A stretch of 64,000 bases of DNA, from assembly GCF_000001635.26 (NCBI RefSeq), contig NC_000082.6, positions 54,079,575-54,143,574 on the forward strand. The letters are read 5' to 3'. The DNA is from Mus musculus. Taxonomy: Eukaryota; Chordata; Mammalia; Rodentia; Muridae. Shown piece by piece: positions 59,070-64,000 of the stretch (position 1 is the stretch's first letter; each line of letters begins with the position of its first letter). The translations under genes and the position numbers were made by a program. A model generated the notes under the pieces. It saw only the letters and a list, made by a program, of their open reading frames with translations, did no database searches and was not told the origin of the DNA.

Positions 59070-59466
59070 GGGAGCCATTGATATTTATACAGATGGATCC
59101 AAAACAGGAATTGTAAGTTATGTGATAAATGAAAAGGCTGTAAGGTTGCAATTTATACCAGGAGCCCCTCAATTAATAGAGTGTTTGGTGGTTTTAGAAG
59201 TTTTTTAAAAGATTTCTTATGCCCATAAATATTATCTCTGATTCTGTTTATGTGGTTAATGCTGTACTAGCATTAGAGACTGCCGGAAATTTTAAGCAGT
59301 CTAGTCCAGTATCTGACATTTTGATGACAATACAAGATTGTATTTTGATGCGTGAGCACCCCTTTTATATTCAACATATTAAAGCACATACATCATTACC
59401 TGGACTTATGGTTAAGGGAAATGCAATTGCTGATTCAGCCACCAGAGAGATCGTTTTCCTATCACA
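59070..59466 (+). pseudogene. pol: pol, RNase H domain
   Basis: IYTDGSKTG gives the first metal-binding aspartate, LIECLVVLE the glutamate, ISDSVYVV the second aspartate, and KAHTSLPG...GNAIADSATR the histidine loop and last aspartate. All catalytic positions are present, but a T-run near 59200 changes frame between the glutamate and the second aspartate (old frame stops at 59206-59208, new frame from 59219). RNase H removes the RNA strand of the RNA:DNA hybrid. Confidence 0.9.
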
Positions 59467-60243
59467 AAGTTCTATAGAAAGTGCAAAGAACTTTCATCAA
59501 CTTTATCACGTCCCTGCTTCTACATTACGACAAAAGTTTAAGCTCACAAGAACAGAAGCTCGAGATATTGTCCTACAGTGTGGTAAATGTGTAGAATTTA
59601 TTAATCACCTTCCGTGGGCATTAATCCTCGCGGATTGGGACACCTAGATGTTTGGCAGATGGACGTCACGCATATCCCAGCTTTTGGGAAATTACAATAT
59701 ATACATATGTCCATCGATACCATTTCTGGTGTCCCACATGCCTCTCCATTGACAGGGGAAAAGGCAGTTCATGTCATACCCCACTGCTTGGAGGCTTGGG
59801 CTGCATGGGGCAAGCCCTTAGTGCTAAAGACAGATAATGGTCCTGCATATACTTCTTCTAAATGTAGTCAATTTTGCAAACAAATGCAAGTGAAAAATAT
59901 TGCTGGGTTATCCTATAATCCATAGGGCCAAGGCATCATTGAGAGAGCTCATCGTACTTTGAAACAATATTTGCAAAAACAAAAAGGGGGCATAGAAGCT
60001 ATGACACCAAAGATGGCTTTATCCCTTACAATATTTACTCTTAATTTTTTAAAATTGGATGATGCTGGAAGATCACCACCCGAAAGGCATGGACAATGGC
60101 TTCAATCGTCCAAAGAAATGGTCAAATGGAAAAATGTCCTTGATAATAAATGGTATGGCCCGGATCCTATATTAATCAGATCCTGGGGAGCTATTTGTAT
60201 TTTCCCACAGGATGAAGAAAATCCACTTTGGGTTCTAATGTGA
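59467..60243 (+). pseudogene. pol: pol, integrase
   Basis: The N-terminal zinc site is visible as NFHQLYH and LQCGKC (H-H-C-C). A frame change near 59.62 kb leads to the core: WQMDVTHIP (D), KTDNGPAY (D) and GIIERAHRTLK (E). The spacing of the last two, counting through an in-frame TAG at 59923-59925, is 35 residues, so the D,D-35-E geometry is kept. The C-terminal domain ends WYGPDPILI...PLWVLM and stops at 60241-60243. Integrase joins viral cDNA ends to host DNA. Confidence 0.92.
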
Positions 60244-60268
60244 CTGACACGAACCGTGAAGGATCAAG

Positions 60269-61200
60269 ATGAATCCCAAGATGATCCTGTTACTCCTGAT
60301 GATTGAGACAGGGATAAGTATACCTTTGTGAGCCATAGTAAGATCATGGCCTTTACTTTACTTTACTTTACTTTACTTTACTTTACTTTACTTTACTTTA
60401 CTTTACTGGTACATTCCAATTCTTCTACCTTGCCTTTGTTTTTTGCAACGGAATATTTTTTGGATGTGCCTTGTGCACGACAAACTCCTCAAGAGCCATG
60501 AGTGTATAAGAGTATGAGTTTTCATTTAAATTATACACTATGCTTTGTGCATAATGTGGATAAACATTTTACACCCTGTATATTTTTTAAAGAAAAGGAC
60601 TATCTCTGTTGGGCAGATCAAATTAATACTGCTGACACCATAAGTCAGATAGCAGAAGAAACGTCTGAGGCATTGCCTACCCTGCAAAGGGTGGATCCTT
60701 ATATCGCCTCAGGTTAATATTAGTGAATCAAAGAGTGGATATTTTACAACATAACATGGGACAGATGATGGATGTCATACAAATGAGTTGTGTGGCATCC
60801 ACTCCGCATGCGTGCATTACTCCCATTAGGTATATTAATGTTTTTTTTCATTAAAAGTACAGATTTATTGAATTATCTGAAGGGGAACTGGTTGCAGGAG
60901 CTGGAAAGGTTGCAGACGAAGCTGCAGATACAGATCCTGAACCTTAATGGAACCAGAGTGGAACCAGTGACCCTTGGAGACTTTACCTCTTGGCTTACCT
61001 CTGCATTTTCTTACTTTAAAGAATGGGTGGGAGTGATTTTGTTTGGTGCTGCCATATGCTGTGGACTGGTGTTCATGCTTTGGTTGGTATGCAAATTCAG
61101 AACCCAACAAAAACATGACAAGGTGATTATAACTCGGGCACTTTTAGCTATTGAAAATGCCACCTCCCCTGAAGTTTGGTTATGTATGCTCAAGAATTAG
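60269..61200 (+). pseudogene. env: env remnant: signal peptide, shrunken SU, TM tail
   Basis: An ATG at 60269 opens a 20-residue leucine-rich signal-like peptide (MNPKMILLLLM...) and hits TGA at 60329-60331. Instead of a full surface subunit only about 390 bp follow before TM, including a pentanucleotide expansion. A TM ectodomain-like stretch (heptad text around 60720-60780, then QMSCVAS with a second Cys) lies in another frame. The last frame, to 61200, holds LGDFTSWLTSAFSYF, a ~24-residue membrane span (VGVILFGAAICCGLV...) and a cytoplasmic tail. Most of SU is deleted, so it cannot make a working envelope. Confidence 0.85.
60351..60406 (+). repeat. (CTTTA)11 microsatellite inside env
   Basis: Eleven perfect CTTTA units just after the env signal-like peptide. 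Read in that frame they give a Leu-Tyr-Phe-Thr pattern. Confidence 0.95.
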
Positions 61201-61607
61201 TTGACATCTGAGTTCTCTGGTCTTGCACCCCACGGATTTATGGATCCATTGCACTGGGATGAGAGATACTCGACAATCATTGATCAGCCCTTGCACATCG
61301 CCAAGGTTTCCTCATTGCACGCGATAGGGTGATCATGATTTCCCCGCTAATTCATTCCCTTAAAACTTTGCTGGCCTCTTTTGTAGAGTTCACCCTAGGA
61401 CATTTAGCAGTTACTGTCACACAGCACCACGGTATCCAGAGATGGGCAACTTTCCTCATACACAGACCAACCTAAGACATGGGGCCTGGTGGTGATAGGG
61501 TTACCCTATGAAGGGTAAGGCTGTGACACTAGAGGAATGACCTAAAACAGGAGCCACGGCAGATGGACATAATTGCACAGGACTAGTCCAGCTTCATTTT
61601 ATTAAAA
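61201..61607 (+). other. Provirus 3' noncoding region
   Basis: About 400 bp between env and the polypurine tract with no open frame of note. Simple betaretroviruses keep RNA export elements here; I see no clear motif, so this is only a position-based suggestion. Confidence 0.5.
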
Positions 61608-61621
61608 CAAAAAGGGGGAGA
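61608..61621 (+). other. Polypurine tract
   Basis: CAAAAAGGGGGAGA abuts the 3' LTR. Retroviral plus-strand synthesis starts from such an RNase-H-resistant purine run. Confidence 0.9.
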
Positions 61622-61988
61622 TGTGGGAAGCCACATATGCCATTACAAAGTGGTGCTGGCTATCGCTGGCCACCACACATAAGTCTGGGTAAACAACTAA
61701 TATGTATATATACAGTAAAGTTTTTCACCAAGTCACCGCCTGGCCCAGGCATGATAATGAGGCTCTGAAAGGTACTGAGAGAGCATCACCAATCGGCTGA
61801 GAGACATGCAAATGAGGTAGAATGTATAACCAATCCGGGTGTGAGACATGCCTCCCCTACGCCTATATAAGCAGCACCAGTTCTGGGCTCAGGGTCTTCT
61901 TGCCTACACAGTAAATACTCTCCCAATAAACATGTTGCTGAAGGATCCTGTTGTGGAGTCTGCTTTGCTGGCGAGTCAGGTGCTCACA
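61622..61988 (+). repeat. Provirus 3' LTR (367 bp)
   Basis: Same ends as the 5' LTR, with a single U3 unit (octamer at 61806-61813), TATATAA at 61864-61870 and AATAAA at 61925-61930. Many of the differences from the 5' LTR are transitions. Confidence 0.95.
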
Positions 61989-61994
61989 ATGAAG
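61989..61994. other. Right target-site duplication ATGAAG
   Basis: Exact partner of 53996-54001. Confidence 0.95.
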
Positions 61995-62799
61995 TATTTT
62001 CTCTTAAAAATTTTATAAAACTAAAATAAGTTGCATTTATTTAACATTTTGTATACTGAAAGCACATTTTCATAATGAAATGTTGATCCCCTGATTTAAA
62101 TACCTAATTTTCTCTACTGATCAAGTCTTGAAGCAATGTTATTATTCTTTTCAATATTACTCAGATTACTAAAGTAAAAGTATTATTATTAATTTAATGC
62201 AACTATAAGTATTATAATATAATAAATACTATATAAATGTATTAAATATGGTATAATATTACATATACCAAATAATTATAATATATACATTATGAATTGA
62301 GGTAAAATAAAAATATGCCATTTTTTTGAGGGAAACTTTCCAGATTTATTGGGATTAAGAAGGAACTTCAGAGTTGGAAAATTAGAGCTATAATTTCAAG
62401 TCTTCTTCTGGTAAGTCACAAAATATGTCTTTTCTTCTGTATAGTTAGATAATAGATGAGTTAATTTGAAAATGGCTTAAACTTTAATATCTTTGATATT
62501 TCATTGTCTCTGACTTATTTAAAGGAACAATGGAGAAACATAACCCTCTGGGTTCTTTCACACATATTGATAAGTATATAGCTTTACAGTGTCCATTTGG
62601 TATCCATCTTCATGAATCTATTTATGTGGCAAGCACCTTCTCAGTACTTTCTAGTTGTCCTTTAATATCCCAGATACTGCAAACAAAAATTATGTGTTTT
62701 AAGGTACTTGGAGTCAAATAGTATAGTTCATAATGCTTCTACAACAGGCAGTTTTTACATATATAACAGATGTATACTTTGTATTAATGAAGTTTTCCC
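61995..62799. other. Unannotated right flank of the provirus
   Basis: About 800 bp, very AT-rich, no recognised gene or repeat. Confidence 0.55.
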
Positions 62800-63078
62800 A
62801 ACAGCTGGAGCATGGGCAGTATCTTACTCTGTAGCCTGCCTATGAATCCTGTTCTTCTAACTGGGCTAGCTAGTTTGGCCTCCTGGGAGATGATCAGCAA
62901 AATTCTGTAGTGACTTGATGTGCCAGACTAGGTTGGTACCCATGAGAGCCACTCTATTCTCAGAGAAGGAAAGGGAGGAGAGGAAAGAGGGGAGTATGTA
63001 AGAGGAAACACAGAGGAGGGGATGCTGCAAACAGGTTGTAAAGTGAATAAATAAATAAGTTAGTGTGAAAAAAAAAAG
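62800..63078 (+). mobile_element. Old L1 3'UTR
   Basis: GCCTGCCTATGAATCCTGTTC, AACTGGG, GACTTGATGTGCCAGACTAG, a GAGAAGGAAAGGGAGGAGAG block and GTGAATAAATAAATAAG. The same words in the same order end the L1 at 5.38-5.63 kb, so the two are one subfamily. Confidence 0.75.
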
Positions 63079-64000
63079 AACAAACACTTGTTCAATGTTA
63101 AGAGAACAAAGATCTCATTAACTCTGCAGAGCTCTTTTATAGCTATTTGAAGAGGTATGCTGTACAACTGTGTAGAACATATTCCCTATCCCTAGATACC
63201 ACGTGAAATTTCTTATAGAGAAAATGCATACAAACCTAGATGAGTTTCAAGCATGAAACCATATCAGTCCTTAGATTTTCTTTGTTTCCATAGTTTACAA
63301 GTAAGAGTTGGTAGACTTTTTGCTTTTATATGTGTGTACATATTTCAAAATTATTTGTGACTGAATTTAATTATAAAAAAGAAAAGAGACTGCCATGCTA
63401 TTTGTCAGTCTTCTGTTTCTGAAAATTTATCTTTATATTATTCAAAATTTTAGATAATTGCTTCTTAGTGGGGAGACTTCAAAAATTTTAAGAAAATATA
63501 TAGATTGTGGCATTAAAGGGATCAGTCTCTTCCATTAATTCTATCTTTTTTCTATTTGTCTTTATCAATGTGATTTTTTAAAAACAAGGCCTTATTGAAC
63601 CTCCATCAGGTTTTGAAAGTAAGCATATTAGTATTTATCAACTTTAATAAAGAATATTGAATTTCTGTAAGAATCTATATAGTGGATCCAGTTAGTGCTC
63701 AGCTGGTTTTCCAACAGCATAATGTTATGTTTTCATGGTGTCTGTCTGTAAAATCATTCAAAGTTCTTCAATGTAAGTGGTTTTACTATAAATACAAAGA
63801 ACAAATACATGGAAAAAATAAAATTAACAAGAGTTTGAGTACAAGGGAATCACTCTGCCTGTGACCTATATCAGTAAGCCTCTATTTTATTTCCAATGAG
63901 CACTTTCAGTACACATTCAGAACACCAATCTACTGTAGGCAGTACTCTTCAAGGAAATAATCATTTTATAAGAACATTATAGTCTCATAAATGTCAACCC
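63079..64000. other. Unannotated AT-rich interval to window end
   Basis: About 900 bp with short frames only. Confidence 0.5.

Larger units (their letters stand above)
54002..61988 (+). mobile_element. IAP-related class II (ERVK) provirus, env-bearing type, defective
   Basis: A complete 7,987-bp provirus: LTR, primer site, leader, gag, pro with dUTPase, pol, env remnant, polypurine tract, LTR. ATGAAG is duplicated exactly at 53996-54001 and 61989-61994. The LTR start (TGTGGGAAGCC then CCATTACAA and GTGGCGCTGGC) and the tRNA-Phe-like primer site point to the IAP group, and the TM-type env tail suggests an IAPE-like branch. That subfamily name is inference. Every gene is broken. Hand comparison of the two LTRs finds about 32 differences in about 367 bp outside the U3 duplication. 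Confidence 0.95.

Overview
The window is almost certainly house mouse (Mus) nuclear DNA. The evidence is the mix of lineage-specific repeats: L1Md/Lx LINE-1 3' ends, B1 SINEs, a VL30-type LTR, an ETn/MusD-type LTR, URR1-like hAT remnants and MT/ORR-style LTRs. I recognise no host protein-coding exon, tRNA or rRNA. It reads as an AT-rich, LINE-rich intergenic or intronic desert. Almost every open frame in it is a retroelement remnant, a microsatellite translation or a chance frame.

Layout. 1-5.6 kb: an L1 tail, a minus-strand L1 and a 5'-inverted L1 that carries a T/G-rich tract. 6-15.5 kb: rodent LTR-like repeats, a B3-like SINE, a long Lx 3' region and a CATA microsatellite. 15.7-17.5 kb: a solo LTR with a perfect 6-bp target duplication, a B1 with its duplication, and L1 3' remnants. 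21.2-22.9 kb: two minus-strand L1s around a B1. 25.3-29.6 kb: two twin-primed L1s; the second has an LTR inserted in its poly-A tail and is followed by a VL30-like solo LTR. 32.6-40.9 kb: LTR and L1 remnants plus microsatellites. 42.7-50 kb: L1 pieces including a 2.86-kb twin-primed ORF2/3'UTR copy.

The centrepiece is a full-structure class II (IAP-related, betaretrovirus-like) provirus at 54002-61988, plus strand, with a perfect 6-bp target duplication ATGAAG. In order it holds: 5' LTR, a tRNA-Phe-like primer site, a strong splice donor, a 42-codon membrane-type leader ORF, gag, pro (dUTPase, protease, G-patch), pol (RT, RNase H, integrase), a shrunken env with a transmembrane tail, a polypurine tract and the 3' LTR. 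Both -1 frameshift heptamers are still in register with the next gene. The copy is dead: frameshifts, stops, an altered RT catalytic motif, a lost zinc-knuckle histidine, and an antisense ETn/MusD-type solo LTR inserted in gag. A hand comparison of the LTRs gives about 30 differences over about 365 bp, so the insertion is old.

The most informative signals are precise retroelement junctions: target duplications, nested insertions, six 5'-inverted L1s, a 68-bp U3 duplication carrying octamer motifs in only one LTR, and a primer-site-like block inside the VL30-like solo LTR. Family names come from recalled consensus sequences and were not searched.
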